Positions 46,669 to 56,256 of a stretch of DNA of 64,000 bases are shown one piece after another; position 1 is the first letter of the stretch; each line of letters opens with the position of its first letter. Made by a program: the position numbers and the translations under genes. The notes below the pieces were generated by a model. It was not told where the DNA came from. It saw nothing but the letters and a program-made list of their open reading frames with translations, and searched no databases. The stretch covers positions 1 to 64,000 of the forward strand of contig JANSYN010000012.1 in NCBI GenBank assembly GCA_024742415.1, read 5' to 3'. This DNA comes from Gammaproteobacteria bacterium (GTDB lineage Bacteria > Pseudomonadota > Gammaproteobacteria > Pseudomonadales > Halieaceae).

Positions 46669-47490
46669 ATGAAAACGGCAGACTCTGGTTTCTACAATCT
46701 GCTGCGGCCGGAGCAAGTCGGCCCACTACGGTTTTGTGGCCACTCGTTGCCACTGGACTCACCGGCAATTTTTGGCGGCCAGCTGATGGCCCAGGTGCTC
46801 AGTACAGCGGCCGCGACGCTGTTACAGCCGCGTGCCGTGCACTATCTGCAAATGAGCTTCCTTGCCTTTGGCGACCCAGAGGCCGCACTGGATTTCGACG
46901 TTGCCATCATTCGCGATGGCCGCACCACAAGTCACCGCAATGTTCTGGTAACACAGTCTTCGAAAACGCTGCTTAGCGCATCCGTCTCGTTTCAGGACAA
47001 CATGGAAGGGCTCAGCCATGCGCTGGCAATGCCCGATGTCAGTGACCCAGAGCAACTGCTTGAGCATTCCGCCAACGAACTTTCTCTCAGTGCCAACCAG
47101 GATGCGCCCTTCCCTTTCCGCATCATCAATTGCGGCTTAGCGAATAAACGCTCGCCCGAATCCCGGGTCTGGGCGATCGCACGCGAGCCCGCACCGGCCG
47201 ACGCACTATTGCAACAAATGCTGTTTGCCTTCTTTTCCGATGCCACTATTTTGCAGTCCGCACTGCAACCGCACCAGCTTGACTGGCAATCTCCAGGCAT
47301 TGCAGTTGCCACCATGAATCACACGATATGGTTCCACCGACCGATCAACGTCAATGACTGGATACTGTTGCACAGCGTGTCGCCGAGCACCGGGAGCGGC
47401 CGGGCGCTGTCCACCGCGAACGCATTCAGCCGCGGTGGCAGCCTGCTTGCGTCGGTCGCTCAGGAGGGCATTCTGCGCAGCTCGGCATAA
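46669..47490 (+). CDS. tesB: Acyl-CoA thioesterase II
   Basis: Hydrolyses medium- and long-chain acyl-CoA. 273 aa double hotdog. N-terminal half has FGGQLMAQVLSTAAATL and LQMSFLAFGDPEAALDFDV; the second half has ALQPHQLDWQSPGIAVATMNHTIWFHRP, the region holding the catalytic Asp/Thr/Gln network in E. coli TesB. 37 bases after ettA on the same strand. Confidence 0.88.
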   Translation: MKTADSGFYNLLRPEQVGPLRFCGHSLPLDSPAIFGGQLMAQVLSTAAATLLQPRAVHYLQMSFLAFGDPEAALDFDVAIIRDGRTTSHRNVLVTQSSKTLLSASVSFQDNMEGLSHALAMPDVSDPEQLLEHSANELSLSANQDAPFPFRIINCGLANKRSPESRVWAIAREPAPADALLQQMLFAFFSDATILQSALQPHQLDWQSPGIAVATMNHTIWFHRPINVNDWILLHSVSPSTGSGRALSTANAFSRGGSLLASVAQEGILRSSA

Positions 47491-47611
47491 ACCCTGTCAC
47501 AGGCTGCACCAGCGGGCCTCACGCGTGCCCGGAGCTGCGCTTTGCAACTCGCATAAATGACATACTGGCGTTATAGTTGCGCCTCTTGAGGATCGAAACC
47601 AGAGATCAGCC

Positions 47612-47974
47612 ATGGCGCCGACGTATACAGAAAAACGCCGCTTCACGCGCGTCGAATTAGCCCTGCCTGTAGAGGTGCACCAAGGTGGCAGCGTCTGGCA
47701 CCAGCAGCTCATTGATATCTCTCTCAGTGGCGTTGCGACCGATCAGCCCGACGTGTGGGACGCCCAATACAACGAGCCGTTTACCCTCATTATTGCGCTT
47801 GAAGACGACACGGAGCTGGAGTTGCACGCTTACTTGCAACATGTGGAAGCCGGAAGACTGGGCTTTGCGGTAGAGCATGTCGACCAGGAAAACATCGAGC
47901 CGTTGCGCGAAGTGCTTGAAGCGCACATGGACCTTGAAACCCTGCAGGAAGAACTGGGTAACCTCGGCGGCTAA
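47612..47974 (+). CDS. PilZ domain protein (putative c-di-GMP receptor)
   Basis: 120 aa, essentially one PilZ domain. The cyclic-di-GMP motif halves are RRFTRVEL (RxxxR at residues about 9-13) and DISLSGV (D/NxSxxG, about 37-43). A C-terminal acidic helix follows. Stand-alone PilZ proteins relay c-di-GMP to partners such as pili or exopolysaccharide machines; no partner is adjacent, though the window encodes several glycan loci. Confidence 0.9.
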   Translation: MAPTYTEKRRFTRVELALPVEVHQGGSVWHQQLIDISLSGVATDQPDVWDAQYNEPFTLIIALEDDTELELHAYLQHVEAGRLGFAVEHVDQENIEPLREVLEAHMDLETLQEELGNLGG

Positions 47975-48087
47975 TCCTTGAAGACTGACCGGCACAGCGC
48001 CCGTCAGAGTCGGCTTGAACAGCGCAGCCTTGACCCGTAAAGGCTGGAACCGCAAAGGCGGTGGCTCCACCACCCAGCTGCCGTTAA

Positions 48088-49467
48088 TTACTCCAGTGCC
48101 GCCAGCGCCTCTGAGAGTTTGCTCACCGCAAGCACCTGCATGCCCTTGATCGCCTGCTTCGGCGCATTGCCCTTGGGCACGATCGCGCGCGAAAAACCGT
48201 GCTTTGCAGCCTCAAAAAGGCGCTCCTGGCCGCTGGGCACCGGTCGAATCTCGCCTGACAATCCAACCTCTCCAAAAATCACCAACTCCTGCGGCAGGTG
48301 CCTATCGCGAAAGCTGGACACGATCGCCATCAGCAGCGCCAGGTCAGCGCTGGTTTCCAACACTTTGACGCCCCCCACGACATTGGCGAAGACGTCCTGA
48401 TCTCCTACCTGCAGACCGCCATGGCGGTGCAGCACCGCAAGCAACATCGCCAGGCGGTTTTGCTCCAGACCAACCGCCACTCGCCGGGGATTGCCCAGCT
48501 GGCTGTCATCCACCAGGGCCTGAATCTCTACCAGCAGGGGTCTGGTGCCTTCCCACACCACCATCACGGCGCTGCCTGGCGCCGGCTCATCGCCACGCTC
48601 AAGGAAGATCGCAGAGGGGTTTCTGACCTCACGCATGCCCTTGTCGGTCATCGCAAAGACGCCCAGCTCATTCACTGCACCAAACCGGTTTTTCTGGCCG
48701 CGCAAGGTGCGAAATCGGGAATCGTCGCTGCCGTCCAGCAAGATGGAACAATCGATCATGTGTTCAAGCACCTTGGGGCCGGCCAGTGAACCGTCCTTGG
48801 TCACGTGCCCGACCAGAAAAAGCACCATGCCCGTCTGCTTCGCATGCCGAATAAGAAAGGCGGCGCACTCGCGTACCTGCGACACGCTGCCCGGCGCCGA
48901 GGCCAGCTCATCCGTGTGAACAACCTGTATGGAATCCACGACCAGAACCCTGGGCTTGAACTCATTGGCCGCCGCTACAATCGCTTCGACATTGGTTTCA
49001 GCCATCAGACGGAGTTTATCGGTGGGCAGTTGCAGTCGCTGCGCGCGCATCGCAATCTGCTGCGGAGACTCCTCTCCTGTCACATACAGCGCTTCCATCG
49101 ATGACGCCAGGTGGCACATGGTTTGCAGCAAGAGGGTGCTCTTACCCGCACCGGGATTACCACCCACCAAAATGGCAGACCCCGGCACAAGGCCGCCACC
49201 GAGTACCCGATCGAATTCCCCGGTGCCCGAGGAGAAGCGCGGCAGATCCTGTAAGTCGATGTCGCCCAGGAGGCGAGCGCTGTCCAGCGAACCGGCAAAG
49301 CCGCTGCGCTTGCCGCTCACGGCAGCCGTGCGGGAGGCGCCTTTGGCTGGCCCCAGCTTGATCTCCGACAGCGAGTTCCAGACGCCACAGTCACTGCACT
49401 GCCCCTGCCATTTCGCGAAATCTGAGCCACACTCGCCGCAGACGAACGCGGTTTTTTGCTTTGCCAT
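48088..49467 (-). CDS. radA: DNA repair protein RadA
   Basis: RecA-like helicase that promotes branch migration in recombination. 459 aa. N-terminal C4 zinc finger FVCGECGSDFAKWQGQCSDCG, Walker A GGNPGAGKSTLL, the RadA-specific KNRFGAVNELG motif, and a C-terminal Lon-protease-like domain (GEVGLSGEIRPV). Stands alone on the minus strand. Confidence 0.96.
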   Translation of the reverse strand: MAKQKTAFVCGECGSDFAKWQGQCSDCGVWNSLSEIKLGPAKGASRTAAVSGKRSGFAGSLDSARLLGDIDLQDLPRFSSGTGEFDRVLGGGLVPGSAILVGGNPGAGKSTLLLQTMCHLASSMEALYVTGEESPQQIAMRAQRLQLPTDKLRLMAETNVEAIVAAANEFKPRVLVVDSIQVVHTDELASAPGSVSQVRECAAFLIRHAKQTGMVLFLVGHVTKDGSLAGPKVLEHMIDCSILLDGSDDSRFRTLRGQKNRFGAVNELGVFAMTDKGMREVRNPSAIFLERGDEPAPGSAVMVVWEGTRPLLVEIQALVDDSQLGNPRRVAVGLEQNRLAMLLAVLHRHGGLQVGDQDVFANVVGGVKVLETSADLALLMAIVSSFRDRHLPQELVIFGEVGLSGEIRPVPSGQERLFEAAKHGFSRAIVPKGNAPKQAIKGMQVLAVSKLSEALAALE

Positions 49468-49527
49468 TCTGCTTCCCCGGGTTTCTGCGGTATCCTATCA
49501 GACCGTTGCCAATCTCCGGACTTTTAG

Positions 49528-50658
49528 ATGTCTTCCAGTTCAATCATTCCCGAACGCCAGCTGGTTTTCTCGCCAGAACTGGCCGCCACCATCGGGCTGG
49601 AGGAGGCTATCTTGCTACAACAATTGCAGCTGCTGTTCGACCATTACCGCCCCCAGCCCCGCGGCGGCTATGCCTACTACACGGTGCAGCGCGATTACCT
49701 GCTGCGCGCCCTGCCCTTCTGGAACACAGAGGATCTGCAGCGCATCACTCGTGGCCTGGCAGACAAGGGTGTACTGCTGATTGACTCACCGCCACTGTTG
49801 TCCTGTGACGCACTGGTGTTTGCAGTCAACGAACCGCATGCCACTGCCGCGCCAACAACACCTCCTGCAACACAGCCCAACGCGCCCCAAAGGCGCAGCG
49901 CAGGGCTGTTGCCAGCGCACTGGTCACCCAGCGAAGACCTATTGCAACTGCTCAGCCTGAACCACAACATACCGCGGCAATTCGCTCTGGACCAGCTTGA
50001 GGACTTCGTCTTTTACTGGCGGGAGCGCGGCGAAACCAGCCATGCATGGGAAAACAAGTTTCGCCAGCACGTCGTCAGTCACTGGCGTCGCCAGCAGCAG
50101 GCCAGTGCAGAGGGCTTTCGCGTTGCCGACCCACCCCCGCTGGACCGGCAGTGGCGACCCAGTCCCGATGCCATGGACATCATGGCTCGCGCGGGTATTG
50201 ATGCGGAGTTTATCGAGCAAGCCATTCCGGAGTTTATCCTGTACTGGCTGGAACGCGGCGCCCCACCCAAAGAACTGAATACGCGCTTCATCCAGCATAT
50301 TCGCCTGCAGTGGGCCAAATACACCTCCAGCCTGAGTCACAGCACTGAGCCCAGGCGCATCAGCGACGACTGGCAGCCGGCGGACGATGTTTTTGATATT
50401 TTGCAACTGTCACACATTGACAGCGATTTTGCGCGCTCACTACTCCCTGAATTCATCGTATACTGGAAAGAGAGCAATCAGGTGCAGACGTCCTGGAACA
50501 GCAAGTTTATCCAGCACGTCAAATACCACTGGGCGAAGAGCCACCACATAGAGCAAGCGGGAAACACCCATGCCGGACACCAGGGAACTCGTGCAACAGG
50601 CCGCACGCGAGATCGAAGCCTCCAGGACGACCTCACAGACACCTCATGGGCAGACTGA
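49528..50658 (+). CDS. DnaT-domain protein with three tandem DnaT-like repeats
   Basis: 376 aa. Residues about 8-100 look like a winged helix (SPELAATIGLEEAILLQQLQ ... DYLLRALPFW). Three copies of a roughly 55-residue DnaT-like unit follow at about 131-187, 208-263 and 281-336. Each goes from W-x-P-S/A-x-D through an [LP]EDF-or-PEF-h-x-YW core to a KF/RF-x-QH-[VI]-x-x-x-W ending. DnaT binds single-stranded DNA and helps load DnaB; three copies in one chain would give a longer ssDNA track. It overlaps the next gene by 89 bases and lies close to dnaB, convergent with it. Resembles the proposed domesticated phage-derived DopC protein (from memory). Confidence 0.82.
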   Translation: MSSSSIIPERQLVFSPELAATIGLEEAILLQQLQLLFDHYRPQPRGGYAYYTVQRDYLLRALPFWNTEDLQRITRGLADKGVLLIDSPPLLSCDALVFAVNEPHATAAPTTPPATQPNAPQRRSAGLLPAHWSPSEDLLQLLSLNHNIPRQFALDQLEDFVFYWRERGETSHAWENKFRQHVVSHWRRQQQASAEGFRVADPPPLDRQWRPSPDAMDIMARAGIDAEFIEQAIPEFILYWLERGAPPKELNTRFIQHIRLQWAKYTSSLSHSTEPRRISDDWQPADDVFDILQLSHIDSDFARSLLPEFIVYWKESNQVQTSWNSKFIQHVKYHWAKSHHIEQAGNTHAGHQGTRATGRTRDRSLQDDLTDTSWAD

Positions 50659-51238
50659 TCGTAGCGACAGTGACGCCGCGGCGCATGTCGAGGCCATCAA
50701 CCAGGTCTTTGCCCTGTTCCGACTGAATTACCACAACCAGTACTACGCCGCATTTCCCGATGCCGAGCAAGTCAAGCAAATCAAGAAACTCTGGCTGGAC
50801 TCCCTGGCCGATTACCCTGTGGAGCACATACTCAAAGGGGCAAAGCACGCCATAGAACACAGTGAGTACCTGCCCACGCTCAATCGCATGCATGAGTGCT
50901 GCCGTGAAACGCTCATTGAATTTGGACTGCCAGCAGCAAAGGATGCCTATCGTGAGGCGTGTATGGCAGGAGACCCTAAATCCGCACAGCCCTGGAGCCA
51001 TCCCGCAGTGTACCTGGCGGGCCGCGACAGCAACTGGTATTTCCTGGCCAACAACGTCGAGAAGCTGACCTGGCCGGTGTTTCGCGATCACTATGAGCGT
51101 TACTGCACGCGAGCGTTGCGCGGGGAGCAGCTCAGCGTGCCCGCACCTGCGGCATTGCACAAGGATGAGCCCGCCCCGCTGTCGCCACAAGAGCAACAGC
51201 AGCGCCTGAAAAAGTTGCGTGAAGAGATCGGCCTGTAA
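50570..51238 (+). CDS. Lambda P-like replicative helicase loader
   Basis: 222 aa. Resembles the phage replication protein P family: VFALFRLNYHNQYYAAFPDAEQ and KKLWLDSLADYPVEHILKG, followed by YLPTLNRMHECC. This is the helicase-binding part; the C-terminal QQQQRLKKLREEIGL matches the short tail of such loaders. It starts 89 bases inside the DnaT-like gene with GGGA before ATG 50570; no later in-frame start gives a sensible protein. Location facing dnaB supports a DnaB-loading function, as proposed for DopE in lineages lacking DnaC/DciA (recalled, not checked). Confidence 0.75.
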   Translation: MPDTRELVQQAAREIEASRTTSQTPHGQTDRSDSDAAAHVEAINQVFALFRLNYHNQYYAAFPDAEQVKQIKKLWLDSLADYPVEHILKGAKHAIEHSEYLPTLNRMHECCRETLIEFGLPAAKDAYREACMAGDPKSAQPWSHPAVYLAGRDSNWYFLANNVEKLTWPVFRDHYERYCTRALRGEQLSVPAPAALHKDEPAPLSPQEQQQRLKKLREEIGL

Positions 51239-51250
51239 CGGCGAGGGCTG

Positions 51251-52657
51251 TCAGTACTCGTCGTACGCGCCGCGGGCGAGATTTTCAAACCGTGTGAACT
51301 CGCCCTGAAAGGCCAACCGGCTGGTACCAATAGGGCCGTTACGTTGCTTGCCAATGATAATCTCTGCAGTGCCCTTGTCGGCAGACTCCGGGTTGTACAC
51401 CTCGTCACGGTAGATAAACATAATGACGTCTGCGTCCTGCTCAATGGCGCCGGACTCTCTCAAGTCCGAGTTGACCGGGCGCTTGTTGGGGCGTTGCTCC
51501 AGCGAACGGTTGAGCTGCGACAACGCTACCATCGGTACGCTGAACTCTTTGGCAATGGCCTTAAGACTGCGCGAAATCTCGGAAATCTCGGCAGTACGGC
51601 CTTCGCTGCTTCCGGCCACCTGCATCAGCTGCAGGTAGTCGACCATTATCATGGCAATACCGCCGTGCTCGCGGTACACCTTGCGCGCCCTGCTGCGAAC
51701 CTCAGTTGGCGTAAGGGCCGGCGTGTCATCGATAAACAGCGGGCAGTCCTTGAGCTTATTCATGGCGACGGTTAGCTTGGGCCAGTCGCCATCCTCGAGT
51801 TTACCCACGCGAATCCTGCGCTGGTCTATGCGGCCAATGGACGACAACATGCGGATAATCAACTGGTCGGCGGGCATTTCCATGCTGAACACCAGCACGG
51901 GCTTGTCCTGGTTCAAAACCGCGTGCTCGACAAGGTTCATGGCGAAGCTGGTCTTGCCCATTGACGGACGCCCTGCAACGATCACCAGGTCTGACTTCTG
52001 CAGCCCTGCCGTTCTGTCATCGAGATCCGCGAAGCCGGTACTGAGCCCGGTGATATGGCTATCCGACTTGGACAGCTCATCAATACGCTCCAGCGCCGCC
52101 TGAAGCAGGGGGTTAACATCCTGAGGGCCACCCGCCTTGGGGCCAAGCTCTGAAATCTGCATGATACGCCGCTCTGCTTCATTGATCAGCTCGTCAGAGG
52201 TACGGCCATCCGGGTTGAAACCGCTCTCGGCGATCTCCTGGGCCACCTCGATCAGGCTGCGCAGGCTTGCCCGCTCACGCACCACTTGCGCGTAAGCGCG
52301 GATGTTGGAGGCACTGGGAGTATTCTGGGCCAACTCCGTCAGGTAGGCCAATCCACCGGCTGACTCCAGTTCCCCGCTGGCTTGCAGTTTGTCTGCCACG
52401 GTAATGACGTCGATAGGCTCCAGCGCCTCGGCGAGCTTGTGGATCTGGCGAAAAACAAGGCGGTGCCCGGGACGATAAAAATCCGCGGCGCTCACCATCT
52501 CAGAGACCGCATCCCAGGCATCGGCAGAAAGTAGCAAGCCCCCCAAAACGGACTGCTCCGCCTCCAGTGAGTGAGGCTGCATTTTGATGCGCGCAATGTC
52601 GCTGTCACCCGAAAAGGGCAGCTCTGAGACATTGCCGGGATAATCGGGTTCGGACAT
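51251..52657 (-). CDS. dnaB: Replicative DNA helicase DnaB
   Basis: Hexameric 5'-3' helicase of the replisome. 468 aa from ATG 52657. N-terminal domain PHSLEAEQSVLGGLLLSADAWD, RecA fold with Walker A VAGRPSMGKTSFAMN, DYLQLM, and the C-terminal ALSQLNRSLEQRPNKRP motif. It ends 12 bases from the stop of the lambda-P-like gene on the other strand. No intein is inserted. Confidence 0.97.
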   Translation of the reverse strand: MSEPDYPGNVSELPFSGDSDIARIKMQPHSLEAEQSVLGGLLLSADAWDAVSEMVSAADFYRPGHRLVFRQIHKLAEALEPIDVITVADKLQASGELESAGGLAYLTELAQNTPSASNIRAYAQVVRERASLRSLIEVAQEIAESGFNPDGRTSDELINEAERRIMQISELGPKAGGPQDVNPLLQAALERIDELSKSDSHITGLSTGFADLDDRTAGLQKSDLVIVAGRPSMGKTSFAMNLVEHAVLNQDKPVLVFSMEMPADQLIIRMLSSIGRIDQRRIRVGKLEDGDWPKLTVAMNKLKDCPLFIDDTPALTPTEVRSRARKVYREHGGIAMIMVDYLQLMQVAGSSEGRTAEISEISRSLKAIAKEFSVPMVALSQLNRSLEQRPNKRPVNSDLRESGAIEQDADVIMFIYRDEVYNPESADKGTAEIIIGKQRNGPIGTSRLAFQGEFTRFENLARGAYDEY

Positions 52658-52844
52658 AAAGATCGCCTGACGCACTGCGGCCTGACAGGTTAAATGATCT
52701 GGAGGCGTATCTAAAGAAAAATGCGCTTGCCACCGTCGTATTGCCACGGCAGGTTCGCCTCAAGGGCATCTCTGCGTTCCCTGACAGGCTATAGCGAGCC
52801 AGCGCGACAGACAGCAAGCACTGGCGGGGGTCTGCCCGGTTGAA

Positions 52845-52905
52845 CGCGGCCTGTATGCTTGCCAGCCGCGTCGTCCGGGCACCTGCTACGCAGTGGGTGC
52901 AGGTG
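52845..52905. other. Tandem hairpins after rplI
   Basis: CGCGGC/GCCGCG (52845-52850 and 52865-52870) and CACCTGC/GCAGGTG (52880-52886 and 52899-52905) can form two adjacent stem-loops directly downstream of the minus-strand rplI stop. Neither has a T-run, so they may be a 3' stabiliser or a weak terminator. The rest of 52658-52844 shows no recognisable gene. Confidence 0.45.
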
Positions 52906-52909
52906 AACG

Positions 52910-53359
52910 TTACTCGGGGATTACCGCAATGTGGACGTCAACAGAGACTTCGCCGTGTACCTGGATGGCTACCTGGTAGTCTCCCAGGTCGCGCAGGGCA
53001 CCGCCGGGTAGACGGACTTCAGATTTATCCACATCGCAGCCAGCTGCGGTAATCGCTTCTGCGATATCGCGCGTGCCAACAGAGCCAAACAACTTTCCCT
53101 CTTCACCGGCGTTGGCGCCGATGGAGACGGTGCCCAGCGCAGCCAGCGCTTCACCGCGCGCCTGGGCTGCGACCAACGCCGCCGCGGCAGCAGCTTCCAA
53201 TTCGGCACGACGGGCCTCAAATTGTGCTGAGTTTGCCGCTGTGGCCGGCACAGCCTTGCCCTGAGGGATCAGGTAGTTGCGGCCGAAACCGGACTTCACA
53301 TCCACTTTGTCGCCCAGGGAGCCCAGGTTGGAAATGTTTTCCAGCAGTATGACTTCCAT
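52910..53359 (-). CDS. rplI: 50S ribosomal protein L9
   Basis: 149 aa, complete. [36 protein letters not shown] is the L9 N-terminal domain (shown in two parts: [16 protein letters not shown] and [16 protein letters not shown]), followed by the long connecting helix and the C-terminal RNA-binding domain. Last gene of rpsF-rpsR-membrane protein-rplI. Confidence 0.97.
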   Translation of the reverse strand: MEVILLENISNLGSLGDKVDVKSGFGRNYLIPQGKAVPATAANSAQFEARRAELEAAAAAALVAAQARGEALAALGTVSIGANAGEEGKLFGSVGTRDIAEAITAAGCDVDKSEVRLPGGALRDLGDYQVAIQVHGEVSVDVHIAVIPE

Positions 53360-53400
53360 CTTACTTTCCTCTTTCCGGGGAATCGGGTCCCCTTGGGTTA

Positions 53401-54438
53401 CTAATCGTCGTCTTTGCGGCCGGGTGTGCGACCATCGTACTTCTTCGGACCTGTACTACTCGTCTCTGTCTTCCCATCGGCGTCGCCGGCGCGGCTATCG
53501 TCGTCCTGCCCTTTGCTGTCTTCACGCTTATCAAGAGCGGACTGGGGCTCCTCGGGCGCCTGTACCGTGTCGGCAGCGCCGCGTTCTTGCAGACCCCAGC
53601 GCTGACGAAAATCCAGCCAGCTATCGGCAACTGCAAGCAGTGCTACTAACAACCTGAGCGGTTCGAGCAACACCCAGGCAATATAAAAGGCTGCGAACCA
53701 TCCCGTGCCACGTCCGCGCGCGACACCCCAACTGTGCACCACGGCGAGCCCGGCAAATGTCAGCGGCATGATAAAAATCATTGCCCACTGACCCAACCGT
53801 GCACCCACGGTGGCCAACCCCAACCCCGCCAGCACTAACAGTGCTGTGACTGCCGCGGGGTAACGCAGGGCCCTGAACTCGCGGCCAAACCCGCCGGGAT
53901 TATACAGCACCGCCTGCCAGTAGCGCGCCAACAACAGGCTAAGGGCAGACATCACCGCCGACCCTGCGCCTATCATGCCGGCCAGTTGTACTTTGCCCAG
54001 TGCCACCAAGGCGGGCTGCTCGGCTGCTTCGGGCAGGTCGCTGAGCATGTTGTTCAGCATCTGTTCCAGAACGTTTCCCAACTGCTCCAGATACTGCGCG
54101 CCAAACGTGAGTGCCACCAGCCCGGCAAAGCCGCCTACAGCAACGCTGGCCAACAATGCCAGCGCCAGGCTGACCGAGTTGCGCAACACCAACGCCAGGG
54201 CAAATGTGCCTGCCAGCAGCGTCAGCGTGCTGGTGTCACCGTAGAGATACGCAAACCCGCCTGCTGGCAGTAACGCCCACAAAAACAACCATGCGCCGGC
54301 GCTCGCACCCTTGCGCAAAATCACCAGCGCTATGACCGCCGCGCTTATCCATGCAAACAGTGAACTTATTGCGCCTGCAACCACTACGGCGAGTGCCTGC
54401 CAGCGACCGCGCATTACAAACTCAGCAAGGCCTATCAC
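53401..54438 (-). CDS. DUF2232-like membrane protein of the rpsF-rplI operon
   Basis: 345 aa with about eight hydrophobic segments in the first 270 residues. A strongly hydrophilic, acidic tail follows ([20 protein letters not shown] and onward). A polytopic protein at this place, between rpsR and rplI, is common in gammaproteobacteria and is usually annotated DUF2232/YybS-like; function unknown. 41 bases before rplI. Confidence 0.8.
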   Translation of the reverse strand: MIGLAEFVMRGRWQALAVVVAGAISSLFAWISAAVIALVILRKGASAGAWLFLWALLPAGGFAYLYGDTSTLTLLAGTFALALVLRNSVSLALALLASVAVGGFAGLVALTFGAQYLEQLGNVLEQMLNNMLSDLPEAAEQPALVALGKVQLAGMIGAGSAVMSALSLLLARYWQAVLYNPGGFGREFRALRYPAAVTALLVLAGLGLATVGARLGQWAMIFIMPLTFAGLAVVHSWGVARGRGTGWFAAFYIAWVLLEPLRLLVALLAVADSWLDFRQRWGLQERGAADTVQAPEEPQSALDKREDSKGQDDDSRAGDADGKTETSSTGPKKYDGRTPGRKDDD

Positions 54439-54476
54439 TGCTTGACCCTATCCGCTCACGCGCTGCGTATAATCAC

Positions 54477-54704
54477 TTACTGATGCGAATCCGAGTACGG
54501 CAGCAATGCCAGGAACCGCGCGCGCTTCACTGCCGTGGCCAACTGGCGCTGGTACTTGGCCTTGGTGCCCGTGATGCGGCTGGGAACTATCTTCCCGGTT
54601 TCAGATACGTAAGCCTTGAGCGTTTCGAGATCTTTGTAATCGATTTCTTTGGTGCCTTCGGCGGTAAAGCGGCAAAACTTGCGGCGACGGAAAAAACGTG
54701 CCAT
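54477..54704 (-). CDS. rpsR: 30S ribosomal protein S18
   Basis: 75 aa, complete. [20 protein letters not shown] and the [18 protein letters not shown] core are S18 signatures. Pairs with S6 in the 30S platform; the S6:S18 dimer commonly represses this operon by binding its leader. Confidence 0.97.
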   Translation of the reverse strand: MARFFRRRKFCRFTAEGTKEIDYKDLETLKAYVSETGKIVPSRITGTKAKYQRQLATAVKRARFLALLPYSDSHQ

Positions 54705-54763
54705 GACAAAACTCCTTTAAAAAGCTGTAGCGAGAAAAACCCGTCCGTCAGTCAACGGAAGAT

Positions 54764-55210
54764 CTACTCTTCAGACGCTGCTTCTGTCTCTTCTGTGTCC
54801 GCATCGGCGGAGTCGCCGGCATCCGCATCGCTCGAGCTCGACTCGGTGGTCTGGCGCTCTTCGTAGCGACTCTTGCGCTCGCGGTTTTCCTTCTCGGCCT
54901 TCATGATGAATGATTCTTCAGTCACCGGCTCGTCGCGACGAATGACCAGATTACGAATAATCGCATCGTTATAGCGGAACGTCGTGGTCAGTTCCTCCAG
55001 TGCGTCGTTAGAAGCTTCAACATTCATCAGCACGTAATGCGCCTTGTGAATCTTGTTGATGGGATAAGCCAACTGGCGACGCCCCCAATCTTCAAGCCGG
55101 TGCACGGTGCCGCCGTCTTTGGCGATGGCACTGGAATACCGCTCAATCATACCGGGGACTTGCTCAGACTGGTCCGGATGGACCATAAAAACGATCTCGT
55201 AATGTCGCAT
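54764..55210 (-). CDS. rpsF: 30S ribosomal protein S6
   Basis: 148 aa from ATG 55210 ([20 protein letters not shown]), with AAGGAGC upstream; a ten-codon extension is not family-like. [20 protein letters not shown] is the S6 core. The C-terminal tail after about residue 105 is a low-complexity acidic run (ending [13 protein letters not shown]), longer than in E. coli; the tail is the natural substrate region for RimK glutamylation. Confidence 0.96.
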   Translation of the reverse strand: MRHYEIVFMVHPDQSEQVPGMIERYSSAIAKDGGTVHRLEDWGRRQLAYPINKIHKAHYVLMNVEASNDALEELTTTFRYNDAIIRNLVIRRDEPVTEESFIMKAEKENRERKSRYEERQTTESSSSDADAGDSADADTEETEAASEE

Positions 55211-55234
55211 ACGCGTAGGCTCCTTACGGGTTAA

Positions 55235-55263
55235 TGCCACCCATCGCTATTGACGGTGTGGCA
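55235..55263 (-). promoter_or_regulatory. Leader hairpin upstream of rpsF, candidate S6:S18 site
   Basis: On the minus strand TGCCAC and GTGGCA (55263-55258 and 55240-55235) pair, enclosing CCGTC/GATGG, with a one-base bulge and a six-base loop. The hairpin ends about 20 bases before the rpsF Shine-Dalgarno. A CCG-containing stem in the rpsF leader is what is described for S6:S18 autoregulation; exact match to that motif is not verified. The remaining 55264-55491 holds a TAAAAT -10-like box at 55325-55320 and no gene. Confidence 0.45.
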
Positions 55264-55491
55264 AGGAGGATCGGCCGCCAAGGGCAACCGGGCAAATTTT
55301 GAGGGGCGGGAGTCTACCGATTTTAGCACTTGCGCACAAGGGAAAATGAACCCGTAAAAGGGCCGGTTTCGCACGCCTACGGGCGCAAGACCCTGAAGGT
55401 TCCGCCCATCGCAGGGCGCAAAATTCACAGGCTGCGCGAGCCAACGCCGAAACGGGCTCCTGTCGCGACCTTCGACCAATACCCCACACCT

Positions 55492-56256
55492 TCAGCGCGT
55501 GGTCAGCCCTGCAAGCCGCTGGCGCCGCGCCTCAAACAGGCAGATACCTGCCGCCACCGAAACATTCAGACTACTCACCGACCCGGCCATCGGCAGTGCC
55601 ACCAGCATATCGCACTGCTCGCGGGTCAGGCGCCGCATGCCCTGCCCCTCAGCGCCCATCACAATCGCCACATGGGAGGTTAACTCATTGTCGTAGATCG
55701 ACTTTTCTGCGTCGCCATCGGTTCCATACAACCACACACCAAGTGACTTGAGTGCCTGCAGGGTCCGGCTGAGGTTGGTCACCTGCACAAATGGGACCAC
55801 TTCCCCTGCGCCACAGGCCACCTTGAGCGCGGTTGGCGTAAGACCGACAGATTTGTCCTTGGGCACAACGACAGCATCAACGCCTGCGGCGTCAGCACTG
55901 CGTAAACAAGCCCCCAGGTTGTGGGGGTCAGTGACCCCGTCCAGCACCAGCAGCAGTATGGGGTGGTCTGGGCATGCCAGCCGCTCCAGAAGTTCCGCTT
56001 CGGTGATGGTATTGTCACTACCGCCCTGACCCTGGGCCGCTTCGGCCACCACGCCCTGGTGGCGCCCCTCGACCATGGCGTCTAGCGCGGCGCGAGGCTG
56101 GCGCTGGAAGGCTACTCCCTGGTTCCTGGCCAGAGTTTCAATCGCTGCAATGCGTTTGTCAGACCGGCCTTCTTGCAAGTACAACCGCAAGATTGACTGT
56201 GGATGACGCCGTAACAGGCTCTCGACTGCGTGAATACCAAACACAGACCGCTTCAT
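55492..56256 (-). CDS. rlmB: 23S rRNA (guanosine(2251)-2'-O)-methyltransferase RlmB
   Basis: SPOUT methyltransferase modifying G2251 in the peptidyl-transferase P loop. 254 aa. N-terminal substrate-binding domain (FGIHAVESLLRRHPQSI). The catalytic trefoil knot has PHNLGACLRSADAAGVDAVV, VMGAEGQGMRRL and the C-terminal PMAGSVSSLNVSVAAGI. Its start overlaps the rnr stop (TGATG), the usual rnr-rlmB coupling. Confidence 0.96.
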   Translation of the reverse strand: MKRSVFGIHAVESLLRRHPQSILRLYLQEGRSDKRIAAIETLARNQGVAFQRQPRAALDAMVEGRHQGVVAEAAQGQGGSDNTITEAELLERLACPDHPILLLVLDGVTDPHNLGACLRSADAAGVDAVVVPKDKSVGLTPTALKVACGAGEVVPFVQVTNLSRTLQALKSLGVWLYGTDGDAEKSIYDNELTSHVAIVMGAEGQGMRRLTREQCDMLVALPMAGSVSSLNVSVAAGICLFEARRQRLAGLTTR

